From assembly GCA_020056225.1 (NCBI GenBank), contig JAGVIE010000025.1, positions 123,725 to 187,724 of the forward strand: DNA of 64,000 nt. The letters are read 5' to 3'. Both the position numbers and the translations under genes were made by a program. Positions within the stretch are counted from its first letter, which is position 1; each line of letters starts with the position of its first letter. This DNA comes from Bacteroidota bacterium (lineage in GTDB: Bacteria > Bacteroidota > Ignavibacteria > UBA10030 > SZUA-254). The notes below the pieces were generated by a model that was not told where the DNA came from, made no database searches, and worked only from the letters and a program-made list of their open reading frames with translations. Below are positions 49,293 through 58,528 of the stretch, one piece after another.

Positions 49293-52007
49293 ATGAAAAA
49301 ACAAACAATAATTTTCACAGCATTGCTCTTAGCTCTCTGCTCTTGGCTAAGCTTCTCCCAAATCCCTCGCACGTTATCTTATCAAGGTGTGCTGACGGAT
49401 AGTTTGGGAAATCCAAAACCGGACGGAACATACAGTATAACGTTCCGACTCTATGATACAGAATCAAGTGGAAGCGTGTTATGGACAGAAGTAAAAACTC
49501 TAGAGGTCAAGCGGGGACTTTTTACTACAGTGCTCGGCGATCAAGTTCTTTTTGGTTCAACGTTGAAATTCGATAAGCAATACTGGCTGAGCATCCAGAT
49601 TGCAAGTCAACCGGAGCTTTCACCACGCATTCCACTTTCAGCAATTGGCTACAGTCTTAACTCACTAAAAGCAGATACCGCGCAATATGCGCGCTCCGCA
49701 CCGATACAGACGTCAGTTGATACTGCACGATTCGCATCTACTATCTCTGACGGTGCGGTAACAACATCCAAGATCGGCGACAGTGTAATAACGGGTAATA
49801 AGATTATTAACTCGCAAGTTGTTCGGAGTATTAATGCCAAACGCGACAACGTCATCCTTGCGGCTCAAGGTGGCGCAACCATAACTTCGAGTAACGATAC
49901 AATCATCATCAACGCTGGCAGCGGCGGCGGTGGAACCGGTATTCAGGGAGTTCAGAATACAAACAACACACTCGACATTACAGACCCTAACGGACCAACA
50001 GCAACCATCAATGTGAAGAGCGGAGTTTTTTTAAATCTAACCGGCGGTACAATGACAGGTGCAATTACAAATACTGGCAATCCATCTATTACGATGGGTA
50101 AAGGTAATTTTGGAATTGGAAATGACAATCCTGGTACCGCTGCATTTGTTGCAGGTAAAAATAATCAAGCACTTGGTAATTATTCTGTTGTTAGTGGTGG
50201 TGGAAACGATTACGCTCCTAATGCAAATTCGGCTACTGGAGATTACTCTACAATTGGTGGGGGAAATTTTAATCGCGTATTTGCTCATTACTCGACAATT
50301 TCAGGCGGTCAGATAAACAGAGTTGATAGCATGTCTTCTGTCATCTCAGGTGGTGAATTTAATCATGCAAGTAATATTTTAACAGCTATCGGGGGTGGAT
50401 CAGGGAATGATGCTTCCGGTCAAATCGCCACTATCGCCGGAGGAAGTGCGAACAATGCAAGCGGTAATTTTTCGACGATTGGCGGGGGTTCAAGTAATAG
50501 CGCTAACGGTGATGGATCTGCTATATGTGGCGGTGGTGTAAACGTAACCGCTAGTTCATATAGCACGGTTAGCGGCGGAAATCAGAATCAGGCGACCGGA
50601 GGTTGGTCAACAGTGGGCGGTGGAAAACTAAACAAAGCTCGTGGGCAATTCTCTGTTGTCAGTGGTGGTGGTGGAAGCATTGCAGCAGATTCAAATTCTG
50701 CCTCAGGTTCATACTCAGCAATTAGCGGCGGCAGCGGGAATAAAACCAATTCTAATTATTCAGTCATAGGAGGTGGCAACTATAACGAAGTTACTAATTC
50801 CTACGGAACGATCAGCGGTGGGTATGAAAATACTGCTACAGGTGAATACTCAGCAATTGGTGGCGGTAGTTACAATTCTGTAAACTCCAATTATTCAGCG
50901 ATTGGTGGTGGAAACCAGAACTCTGCATCGGGAGACTACTCGACAGTTGCAGGTGGAAGTTACAATAGAGCGAGAGGTGCGTTCTCTGTAGTTGCTGGAG
51001 GTGGCCTTGGCAGTCCGGCAGACTCAAACTCTGCCCTCGCCGATTGGTCTGTAATAAGCGGTGGCTTCCATAACACTGCTGTCGGTTCGGTTTCTGTTAT
51101 AGGAGGTGGTGACCATCACACAGCTTATGGTTCATCCTCAGTAATTGGAGGTGGAAAATATAATTCAGCAAATGGAACAATGAGCGTTATTAGCGGCGGC
51201 ATGTACAATATTGCACGTGGAAGTTTTTCTGTTGTCGGCGGTGGTGGAGGTGCAACAATAGCTGACTCTAACTCGGCGGTTGGAGATTATTCGACTGTTG
51301 CAGGCGGTAGTAATAATATTGCACGACAGAGAGCTGCAACAGTTGGCGGGGGACGATTAAACAGAGCAGAAGGATTAGAATCGACTGTTTCCGGTGGACT
51401 AAACAATAGTACTTCAGATTCATACGCAACAGTAGGTGGTGGAGTTGTTAATAGAGCGACGGGGTGGTCTTCAACTGTTCCCGGAGGAAATAACAATCAT
51501 GCATCTGGTAGTGTATCATTCGCAGCGGGCTACTACGCAAATGCGATACACGACGGTTCATTTGTTTGGGGTGATTTTACTGAGATAGATATAACATCTG
51601 ATACGACTAACCAATTTAAAATTCGTGCAACGAATGGAATCAACATGACTTCATCTGCTGGAGCTTCAAAAAAAATAAGAAAAGGAGATTACTACAGCGA
51701 CAATGCCATTATAGCATGGGGAAAAGTTTCAGGAGCCGGCTCAATATCGACATATAAATTCGGAGTTACTTCTGTGGTGCGGAACAGTACAGGTAATTAC
51801 ACTATTACCGTTGATGCTACAACAGCCAGTCTGAATTCGCTTGTACCGGTTGCAACTGTGGAGACAGACTCTCCACCCACAAGTGCAGCTTCAATGAGAT
51901 TTCTTACGATTAATCAGGTAACAACTTCCACTTTCGATGTTTATATCGCTAATGGTAGTTTCGCTGCGACCGATAATGATTTTACGTTTGTTGTAACAGG
52001 AAGATAA
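49293..52007 (+). CDS. Giant surface adhesin-like protein with about 28 YadA-head-like repeats
   Basis: A 904-residue secreted protein with a signal peptide (about residues 1-22) and an N-terminal region found in many Bacteroidetes-group proteins (SYQGVLTDSLGNPKPDGTYS, then LYDTESSGSVLW). From about residue 290 to 750 it has about 28 units of roughly 14 residues of the form (Y/F/S)S(T/V)(I/V)xGGGxxNxAxG, the pattern of left-handed beta-roll YadA head repeats. Four longer units end in ADSNSA or similar. The C-terminus has a distinct polar beta domain (IIAWGKVSG..., DNDFTFVVTGR) and no T9SS sorting domain. A good AGGAG box precedes the ATG. Confidence 0.78.
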   Translation: MKKQTIIFTALLLALCSWLSFSQIPRTLSYQGVLTDSLGNPKPDGTYSITFRLYDTESSGSVLWTEVKTLEVKRGLFTTVLGDQVLFGSTLKFDKQYWLSIQIASQPELSPRIPLSAIGYSLNSLKADTAQYARSAPIQTSVDTARFASTISDGAVTTSKIGDSVITGNKIINSQVVRSINAKRDNVILAAQGGATITSSNDTIIINAGSGGGGTGIQGVQNTNNTLDITDPNGPTATINVKSGVFLNLTGGTMTGAITNTGNPSITMGKGNFGIGNDNPGTAAFVAGKNNQALGNYSVVSGGGNDYAPNANSATGDYSTIGGGNFNRVFAHYSTISGGQINRVDSMSSVISGGEFNHASNILTAIGGGSGNDASGQIATIAGGSANNASGNFSTIGGGSSNSANGDGSAICGGGVNVTASSYSTVSGGNQNQATGGWSTVGGGKLNKARGQFSVVSGGGGSIAADSNSASGSYSAISGGSGNKTNSNYSVIGGGNYNEVTNSYGTISGGYENTATGEYSAIGGGSYNSVNSNYSAIGGGNQNSASGDYSTVAGGSYNRARGAFSVVAGGGLGSPADSNSALADWSVISGGFHNTAVGSVSVIGGGDHHTAYGSSSVIGGGKYNSANGTMSVISGGMYNIARGSFSVVGGGGGATIADSNSAVGDYSTVAGGSNNIARQRAATVGGGRLNRAEGLESTVSGGLNNSTSDSYATVGGGVVNRATGWSSTVPGGNNNHASGSVSFAAGYYANAIHDGSFVWGDFTEIDITSDTTNQFKIRATNGINMTSSAGASKKIRKGDYYSDNAIIAWGKVSGAGSISTYKFGVTSVVRNSTGNYTITVDATTASLNSLVPVATVETDSPPTSAASMRFLTINQVTTSTFDVYIANGSFAATDNDFTFVVTGR
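50160..51540 (+). repeat. Coding tandem repeat array of the adhesin
   Basis: DNA encoding the 28 GGG-type units, roughly 42-48 bases each, with strong bias to GGTGGTGGA/GGCGGCGGT cores. The units have diverged in sequence but not in frame. The longer four units carry an insertion with consensus ADSNSA and recur at unit 1, 11, 18 and 23. Such an array can expand or contract by recombination. Confidence 0.75.
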
Positions 52008-52050
52008 AAATGATTGACTCATTGAAGGATTGACTTATTGATAAATTTAT

Positions 52051-52063
52051 TCAATGATAAAAT
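52051..52063. repeat. 13-base direct repeat, right copy (flank of adhesin gene)
   Basis: Second copy of TCAATGATAAAAT, in the 100-base AT-rich gap after the adhesin gene. See the left copy at 49221-49233. Confidence 0.35.
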
Positions 52064-52107
52064 CAAACAATGGTTCAATGATTAAATAATTTTATGGAGA
52101 CTTCAAT

Positions 52108-52638
52108 ATGAAATACTTAATAAAAATATTAATACCCCTGGTGATAGGTTCTTTTGCATCGGAAGGATACTGCCAGGACACAAAAGTAACCTGGTCATCA
52201 TTCAACATGGGATATGGCGAACCAAAATCAGGAAACACTATAATTAAGTCTGTTGTTGGGCAAAATTTTGTCGGAACAACTCAGCAATCAAACACACAAG
52301 TCATAAGCGGATTTCTTGCTGATACTTTGTTTAGAAGTACGATTGTCGATGTGAAGAACCAGGAGCAACTGCCCACCTCCTACTCGCTCTGGCAGAACTA
52401 TCCCAATCCCTTTAACCCAAGCACAACAATCCACTTCGAGATTCCTAAGGAATCGTATGTAACGCTCAAAGTTTTCAACATGCTTGGGCAAGAAGTGCTG
52501 ACGATTTTAGATGAGGATAAAGTTGCAGGAAGATATGAAGTTAAGTTGGATGGTTCGAAGTTGACGAGCGGTGTGTATTTTTATCAACTTAAAACTGGTG
52601 CTAATATCCAAACAAAAAAAATGTTATTGATAAAATAA
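52108..52638 (+). CDS. Small secreted protein with T9SS sorting domain
   Basis: 176 residues: signal peptide (MKYLIKILIPLVIGSFASEGYCQ), a short domain of about 70 residues without known family (WSSFNMGYGEPKSGN), and a T9SS type A domain from NYPNPFNPSTTIHFEIP to KKMLLIK. The sorting domain is close to that of the gene at 40902-41621; a stretch of 24 bases around the motif is identical (52417-52440 and 41400-41423), so the two may exchange sequence by recombination. Good ribosome binding site (GGAG). Confidence 0.75.
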   Translation: MKYLIKILIPLVIGSFASEGYCQDTKVTWSSFNMGYGEPKSGNTIIKSVVGQNFVGTTQQSNTQVISGFLADTLFRSTIVDVKNQEQLPTSYSLWQNYPNPFNPSTTIHFEIPKESYVTLKVFNMLGQEVLTILDEDKVAGRYEVKLDGSKLTSGVYFYQLKTGANIQTKKMLLIK

Positions 52639-52654
52639 TACTAAGGAAACTTTT

Positions 52655-55600
52655 ATGAAACTTCAAAATATTTTCAGGTTCGCACTTGCAACCATAATAC
52701 TATCACTCTTAATTCATACTTCGCTCTTCTCACAATTTCCACATTACAAAGTTACCTTTATTCCCAATTTTCGTGGAACTGACATAAACGATAGTACAGA
52801 AATTGTTGGAACCCCCTATTGGGGGGGTGAACACTGGGGGGGGTGGTACGAAGTGGAAAAATGGGATTCTTACACCATTGCCATATCTTTATGATTGGAG
52901 TCAGCCCTATAGGATTAATAATGCATCGCAGGTTGTTGGCTATAGTTTTTCTAAGACACCTAATTGGGGTTATTCTAAGGCAACTTATTGGCCCAATAGT
53001 TCATCAGTTATTGATTTAGGTGTTCTTCCCGGGTCTAATAATTCGAGTGCTTACGCAATCAATTCAAGTGGTATTATCTGTGGTTCTTCTTGGTATGATA
53101 CCGGCAATGGGTCGAACAGACTTACACCTTTTATTTACAATGGGGGAATGACGCCGTACCCCGTGTATGATGCCATGGTAGACCAGATGGACATAAATGA
53201 CAATGATTGGGTGATAGAGGTGGCAGAAGGCGTAATAATCACCACGTATGTCCTGAATGGCGGAACTGTGATCGCGACCTTACCAGGGTTCAGGGGGAGC
53301 AGCATAAACAATAATAACGAAGTTGTAGGTTGGCGGGACGATATACGCCAACCAGGTTATTGGAGTAACGGGACTCTAACGACACTTGCTGCCCCATCCG
53401 AAACTAGGGTTTTCGCCATAAATGATAGTGGAACAATTATCGGGGGTAGATTTAACAGTGGGGTAATATGGATGCATGGACAAATGCAATACTTAGATTC
53501 GCTTGTTCCACCAATATACAAAATTACGGGAGCCTATGCGATTAATAACAAAGGTGAGATATTATGTCATGGATACTTATCCCAAGTACTGGGAACCTGC
53601 CTCCTCACGCCGACGACAGGTGAAATAGTTGCACCTAAGGCAAGTGCAATATGGATCGCAGGAGAAAATGATACTATCCGGTGGGACCGAATTAATAGCG
53701 GAGTTTCGCTCATCATCGAGTATAGTACCAACAGCGGTAGCAATTGGCAGATGATTGCATCGGCAGTATCGGCAGGCGACAAGAAGTATGTATGGGATAT
53801 TCCGAAGGAAGTGCTTTCAACAAAATGTTTTATACGGCTTCGTGACTTCAGCACGCTCGATACATTGGCTGTAAGCGAGATGTTTAAAATCAAACCTTAC
53901 ACCATTACAAAATTAGATATCAATGGCGACTATATCAGATACGATAGTTCAAAAGACGTGTGGGGGTTTGCCAATACCACCGCCGATATATATCCAATGA
54001 GCTGGTACAGCAGATTCAATTACCGTGGGATAGATCCATTTACCGGAAGCACATACTCACAATTGCAGGGAGATCATGTTTTCCAGTATGCTGTACCTGC
54101 TGATTTCCCCGACTGGATCTCGTTTGTGAACACATTCACACCTGATGCCTGTTATTGGAATCGGACACTCGGCATTTACTCACAACGAGCTCTTGAAAAA
54201 TGGGCGGGTCTGAAACATATTTGGGGTGGATCATGTTTCGGCATCGCAATCTCGAATGCACTGGGATTCGAGCGAAAGGATGAGTTCAGGAACAAGTATA
54301 CCCACTTTCCGGATTTTACTACAGCGATAACGATAGTATCCGATACGAATGTCATACCCGCAATCAATGAGCTTTATTCTCATCAGTATGGAAATCCTCA
54401 CGTCACCATTCGAAATAACGTCGGATTACTCAAGACACCGACACAAACAATAAACGACCTGAAGAAAATGTTTAAGGACGATCTACCGATACAAACGCTA
54501 AGCATCCTCAATAATGGAGAAGGCGGAGGTGGGCACGCAATCCTCGCCTACAAGATGGATCGTGTATCATATGTGTCTCCTGTATGGAATGTGCACGTGT
54601 ATGACAACAGCTATCCCAATGTGCCCGATGCAATTATTGAAGTCGATACTTCGCAGAAAGGAGGTAACGGGAGTTGGGCGCCTCAGTATGGATGGTTAAC
54701 ATGGGGCGGAGACAAATGGTTTTACCTTCGAGATCCTGCGATGGATTATCTATCCAACCCGTCCTTACCGAAAATTTCAGTTCGCAATTCACCCTTTGCT
54801 TTGAATGAGAACGTGCTGGAAGTAAATAACACCGTTGAGGCATCGATAACCATCAAGGATGCCCAAGGACGTACGACAGGATTTGTGAACAACTACATCG
54901 TGAACCAGATCCCCGGTTCTTCCCCCCTCGTGATTGAAAATGGAAGCGTAGGAGCTCCTTACGGCTACATGATGCCGGCAGATAATTACTCGATTACTCT
55001 TGATAGCTTCAAGACCACCGAATCACGTGCGGTATTTTTCACAGGGAATACGACATTAGGATACGAAAGGTCGGATGCCGAATTATTCCAGACCGACAAT
55101 CTCCACTTTGATACAACGAACTCCCCCACTCTCTCAGCAGCCAATCCGGACTTGCAGATAAAATCCGTATCACTGCAAAACATTTTGAACGAAACGACGG
55201 AAGAGAAAGTCTATCTCATACATTCCCTGGAGTTATCTGAGAATGATTCGGTTGCGATACGGAATGTTGATACAGACAGATTGAAACTCGTGAGCTATGG
55301 ATCGGCGAAGGACTACGACCTGAATATAGAACATGCATCAACAACCCGACTCCAAGTTTTCGGGAAGACGAACATCCCGCTGACATCGAACACAACACAC
55401 ACTATCGAGCCAAACTGGGTAGACTTAGATAGCAGTCTACTCACGGTACTTGTCGATGTTGGTAACGATGGAACGATAGATGATACGCTCAAGTTACAAA
55501 ACGAACTTACAGGCGTACACGATCATGGCTCATTAATCCCGAGCGAGTACAAACTCTATCAAAACTACCCCAACCCCTTCAACCCAACGACAACGATCCA

Positions 55601-55805
55601 GTTTGATATACCGAAGACTTCTTTCGTTACTTTGAAGGTGTACAACGTGCTCGGGCAGGAAGTGGCAACACTTGTGAATGAGAAACGAGAAGCAGGAAGA
55701 TATGAAGTTAAGTTCAATGCTTCCACCCTTTCAAACGGTGTGTATTTCTACCGGTTGGCTGCGGGTGACTATTCCTCGACGAAGAAATTCGTACTCATCA
55801 AATAA
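52655..55805 (+). pseudogene. Secreted papain-like peptidase with HAF repeats, frameshifted at a G8 tract (possible phase variation)
   Basis: Two overlapping frames form one gene: 52655-52894 (signal peptide MKLQNIFRFALATIILSLLI, then YKVTFIPNFRGTDIND) and 52803-55805. The shift occurs at G7 (52821-52827) or G8 (52836-52843); removing one G restores a continuous 1049-residue protein, with WGG joining GTKWKNGILT. The second part shows HAF-type repeats (INNASQVVGYS, AINSSGIICGS, INNNNEVVGW), a beta-sandwich, then a papain-like fold with Cys478 (GGSCFGIA), His578 (GGGHAILAY) and Asp601-Asn602 (VYDNSYP), numbered in the second frame, and a T9SS type A domain ending KKFVLIK. It could be a sequencing error, a pseudogene or a contingency switch. 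Confidence 0.75.
52821..52843 (+). repeat. G7 and G8 homopolymer tracts at the frameshift
   Basis: Runs of seven G (52821-52827) and eight G (52836-52843), separated by eight bases, in otherwise AT-rich DNA. A change of one G in either run brings the downstream frame into register with the signal peptide. Long G runs of this kind mutate by slipped-strand mispairing. Confidence 0.85.
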
Positions 55806-55860
55806 ACCAGTTGATTTATAAATTTATTGTATTAAATTATTACTCAAGATAGCGTAGATG

Positions 55861-55890
55861 TTAGCATTAAATTAATCATCAACATATAAT
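55861..55890 (+). promoter_or_regulatory. Candidate promoter for the last T9SS gene of the block
   Basis: TTAGCA (55861-55866) and a perfect TATAAT (55885-55890) are 18 bases apart, giving a start near 55897 and a 22-base leader with AAGGAG ahead of the ATG at 55919. The -35 box matches only four of six consensus bases. Confidence 0.45.
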
Positions 55891-55918
55891 ATCATATCAC
55901 ACAATAAGGAGACCTGCT

Positions 55919-57835
55919 ATGAAGAAGTTGATAACACATTTATTCATCTCTGCACTTATCTTATTTTCTGTTCTATCTGAGATAAGAGCGGATAATAATC
56001 TCCCGGATAGTTTAATCTTCCAGGGGTCACAAATCGATACCGGTCAAACATGGCGTACCGCCACAGCAACATCGTTCGGTCACTATACCATCAATGCATA
56101 TTTTGAAGAGCCAAACGGGAACGAACACATGGCGTACGTCGATAATTATAAATTATTTTACTTTAAGTCCACCGATAACGGTGTAACATGGAGTCAAGAA
56201 CAAATAACAACCGGACACGAAGGAGATATTCAGAACTGTGCATTAACTGTTGATACCGCTGGGAAAGTTTTCATCGGCATCTCAGTTCACGACTTATACA
56301 ACTACGCTAACCCGACCGGGATTACTTCAACAACACAGTATTTTTTATTCGATGCGTATTGTATTAATAACAAAAGTGGAAGCTGGCTGACGGAACTTGT
56401 CGGTCTCCATTCATCGAGTAACTATGGACCTAAAGTTGCCGGTCTGTTTGTTGATGCGGATAACAATGTCCATTTTATTGCAAACAGATATGGATGGAAT
56501 AGTTACGGTGGAATCGCATGGGAATGGGTCAGAAATTCAAACACGAATACATGGGGAACAGTGAAAATAATTGTCGAATTTACTGATGCAGGTATCGATA
56601 GATTGATCTACGATACTTATACCATAGTGCCGGATCATTTAGGAAATGTTACTCTTCTTATGTGCAGAAGTCTTCCGTCAACTGCCACACGACTTTTTTA
56701 TGTTCGGTATAATGGCACCACATGGTCGGCTCCGGTTAACATAACGGATACCGTTGCTGTTGCGTGGAACCGGTTTGATGCGGTGGTCGATACTGCCGGT
56801 CATACTTACATAGCTTACTTGCAAAACAACGCGCAGGGCGTCCCGGTATTAAAGATGATGACTGATTTTCAACCTGCTCAAACGGTTTCACTGAATCTCG
56901 CCCCGGATGATACTCTTTATTATTTCAGGTTGCACTGTAATTCCGAAGGATTATTCACCATGTATCTAACGATCAGGAATCAAAACATTCATACAACTTT
57001 CAGCAGGGATGCCATTAATTGGTCCGATCCTGTTCCTACTCCGGATAATCTGAAAAATTATATGGGAGGCTTGATTGTTAGAACAGACGCACGGGGAGGA
57101 TATTTTACAGATTACTGCAAGCAAATTTCTGCAATAGCCGGACCTCGCTCTGCTCAACCCTACGGTCCCGATACTTTACTCTATGGCAGCATCAGAATTC
57201 TTGGAATTCCATCATCTCCGGGTTTGATTACGCCGCCAAACTCCGCAACTGTTGATTCATCTAGCGTTACGTTCAACTGGACATCTTCGCTTCCGGAGGT
57301 AACTCATTACTGGCTTGAGATAGATACAACATCCCAATTCAATACTCCGTTTATAGATTCGACCATTACAACTACGGATTATATCTACAATCAACTCGAA
57401 GCTTATAAAACGTACTATTGGAAAGTTAAAGCTAAAAACCAGAGATGCTGGGGTGAATTCAGCGAGGTTAATACGTTCAATGCCATTTTTGTTTCTGTAG
57501 ATGATACGAAAGAACTTCCGGCAAAATACTTGCTCGCTCAAAATCATCCGAATCCATTTAACCCGAGCACAACAATACTTTTCGATCTTCCTGTAGAATC
57601 TTACGTGATGTTGAAGGTATTCAACATTTTAGGTAAAGAAGTCGCAACTCTGATCGATGGCAGGCAGGAGGCTGGATACAAAACGATAGAATTCTCCGCC
57701 GAAGGCGTATCCGCCTCTGGCGGAAATGCCTCCACACTTGCAAGCGGTATCTACTTCTACCGCCTCGACGCAACAAGTGTACACGATCCGGGTAAGTCGT
57801 TCACACAAGTCAAGAAAATGCTTTTGATGAAATAG
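55919..57835 (+). CDS. Secreted sialidase/BNR-like protein with fibronectin III and T9SS sorting domain
   Basis: 638 residues. Signal peptide MKKLITHLFISALILFSVLS. A beta-propeller-like region with BNR-type motifs (FKSTDNGVTWSQEQ, FSRDAINWSDPV) covers about 30-420, then a fibronectin type III-like domain at about 435-525 (VTFNWTSSLPEVTHYWLEID), and a T9SS type A domain from NHPNPFNPSTTILFDLP to KKMLLMK. The sorting domain is interrupted by extra residues encoded by a palindromic DNA element at 57695-57724. No glycosidase catalytic residues can be assigned. Good GGAG ribosome binding site. Confidence 0.82.
   Translation: MKKLITHLFISALILFSVLSEIRADNNLPDSLIFQGSQIDTGQTWRTATATSFGHYTINAYFEEPNGNEHMAYVDNYKLFYFKSTDNGVTWSQEQITTGHEGDIQNCALTVDTAGKVFIGISVHDLYNYANPTGITSTTQYFLFDAYCINNKSGSWLTELVGLHSSSNYGPKVAGLFVDADNNVHFIANRYGWNSYGGIAWEWVRNSNTNTWGTVKIIVEFTDAGIDRLIYDTYTIVPDHLGNVTLLMCRSLPSTATRLFYVRYNGTTWSAPVNITDTVAVAWNRFDAVVDTAGHTYIAYLQNNAQGVPVLKMMTDFQPAQTVSLNLAPDDTLYYFRLHCNSEGLFTMYLTIRNQNIHTTFSRDAINWSDPVPTPDNLKNYMGGLIVRTDARGGYFTDYCKQISAIAGPRSAQPYGPDTLLYGSIRILGIPSSPGLITPPNSATVDSSSVTFNWTSSLPEVTHYWLEIDTTSQFNTPFIDSTITTTDYIYNQLEAYKTYYWKVKAKNQRCWGEFSEVNTFNAIFVSVDDTKELPAKYLLAQNHPNPFNPSTTILFDLPVESYVMLKVFNILGKEVATLIDGRQEAGYKTIEFSAEGVSASGGNASTLASGIYFYRLDATSVHDPGKSFTQVKKMLLMK
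57695..57724 (+). repeat. Double palindromic element inside the sorting-domain coding region
   Basis: TCCGCC-GAA-GGCG at 57695-57707 and TCCGCC-TCT-GGCGGA at 57710-57724. Both have the same arms as the element at 49185-49199. It adds in-frame residues around GVSASGGNA to the T9SS domain, where other copies have FNASTLSNG-like text without the insertion. Confidence 0.6.
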
Positions 57836-57861
57836 TATTCATCAATATAGAAAACTCAAAG

Positions 57862-57894
57862 AGGCTGTCTCATAAGGTAAAAGAGACAGCCTCA
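57862..57894 (+). terminator. Terminator between converging gene blocks
   Basis: Arms 57862-57872 (GAGGCTGTCTC) and 57884-57894 are perfect over 11 bases with an 11-base loop. It lies 27 bases after the last plus-strand T9SS gene. The tail is AT-rich but not a pure T-run. A second, 10-base perfect palindrome lies at 58024-58046. The rest of the 290-base gap to the minus-strand genes shows no gene. Confidence 0.6.
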
Positions 57895-58023
57895 TTCATA
57901 ATTCTACATAACTATCCGCACGTATTGTAAACCACCGAACGGTTAATAATTATATAAATAACGGAGCCAACACCAGCTGTAGCTGGAAGAGAACCCCACT
58001 TCCGACCCCCCAAACATTCACTG

Positions 58024-58046
58024 GTTACCAAAGTCTCTTTGGTAAC
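58024..58046. repeat. 10-base inverted repeat
   Basis: GTTACCAAAG at 58024-58033 is followed by TCT and its exact reverse complement at 58037-58046, about 80 bases beyond the 3-prime end of the minus-strand lipoprotein gene. May serve as a terminator for that operon, but no T-run follows on either side. Confidence 0.35.
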
Positions 58047-58125
58047 ACCATTAGTCGAATTATTCACCCTCTCTTAAAATTTCATCTTCCCAGCAATCTC
58101 TTCAAGATTCGGAATTTCTTTAATA

Positions 58126-58524
58126 TCATCTATCACACTGAACATGAAGGGTTTCGGCTTTACATTCACTGTTATAACTCCAGCAGTCTATTCGTCCTTC
58201 CGTGCATCCCCAATCTGTCAGGATCAAAAGATTACCGTCATATACCTGAACAATAAACCTGTTATCCTTCTTTTGTATTGTAGCGCGGTACGGTTGAATA
58301 TTTTCATACATGGATTTATAATTATCTTTTAATAAATTTTTATAATCTTCCCCCGGATAATTATCAGGTATGCCTTCAGGATATTGCACTATCAAAAGAC
58401 TGCTCGCCTGGAGCACGGCCGTACCAATAGGTTGATACTGATCGTCACGCTTACACAAGGTTGAACAACACGACATTACAAGTAGTGAAAGGCAGACTAG
58501 TATAAAGATATTATTCTTTTTCAT
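58126..58524 (-). CDS. Putative lipoprotein, function unknown
   Basis: 132 residues with a lipoprotein signal peptide ending in the lipobox-like LLVMSCC, so the likely lipidation cysteine is Cys19. The mature part is cysteine-rich toward the end (CTEGRIDCWSY...CKAETLHVQC). No known domain is recognised. It starts four bases after the zinc-dependent phospholipase C-like gene and is probably co-transcribed with it and the amidohydrolase. Confidence 0.7.
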   Translation of the reverse strand: MKKNNIFILVCLSLLVMSCCSTLCKRDDQYQPIGTAVLQASSLLIVQYPEGIPDNYPGEDYKNLLKDNYKSMYENIQPYRATIQKKDNRFIVQVYDGNLLILTDWGCTEGRIDCWSYNSECKAETLHVQCDR

Positions 58525-58528
58525 TTTA

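Noticed and set aside
50160..51540. Regular repeats of about 45 bases could be a CRISPR array
   Set aside because: They lie inside a single open frame encoding a regular YadA-head-like protein repeat, and the units vary throughout.
52655..52894. A separate 79-residue secreted protein
   Set aside because: Its continuation matches the next frame in sense and function across a G-run; it is best read as the N-terminus of the frameshifted gene.
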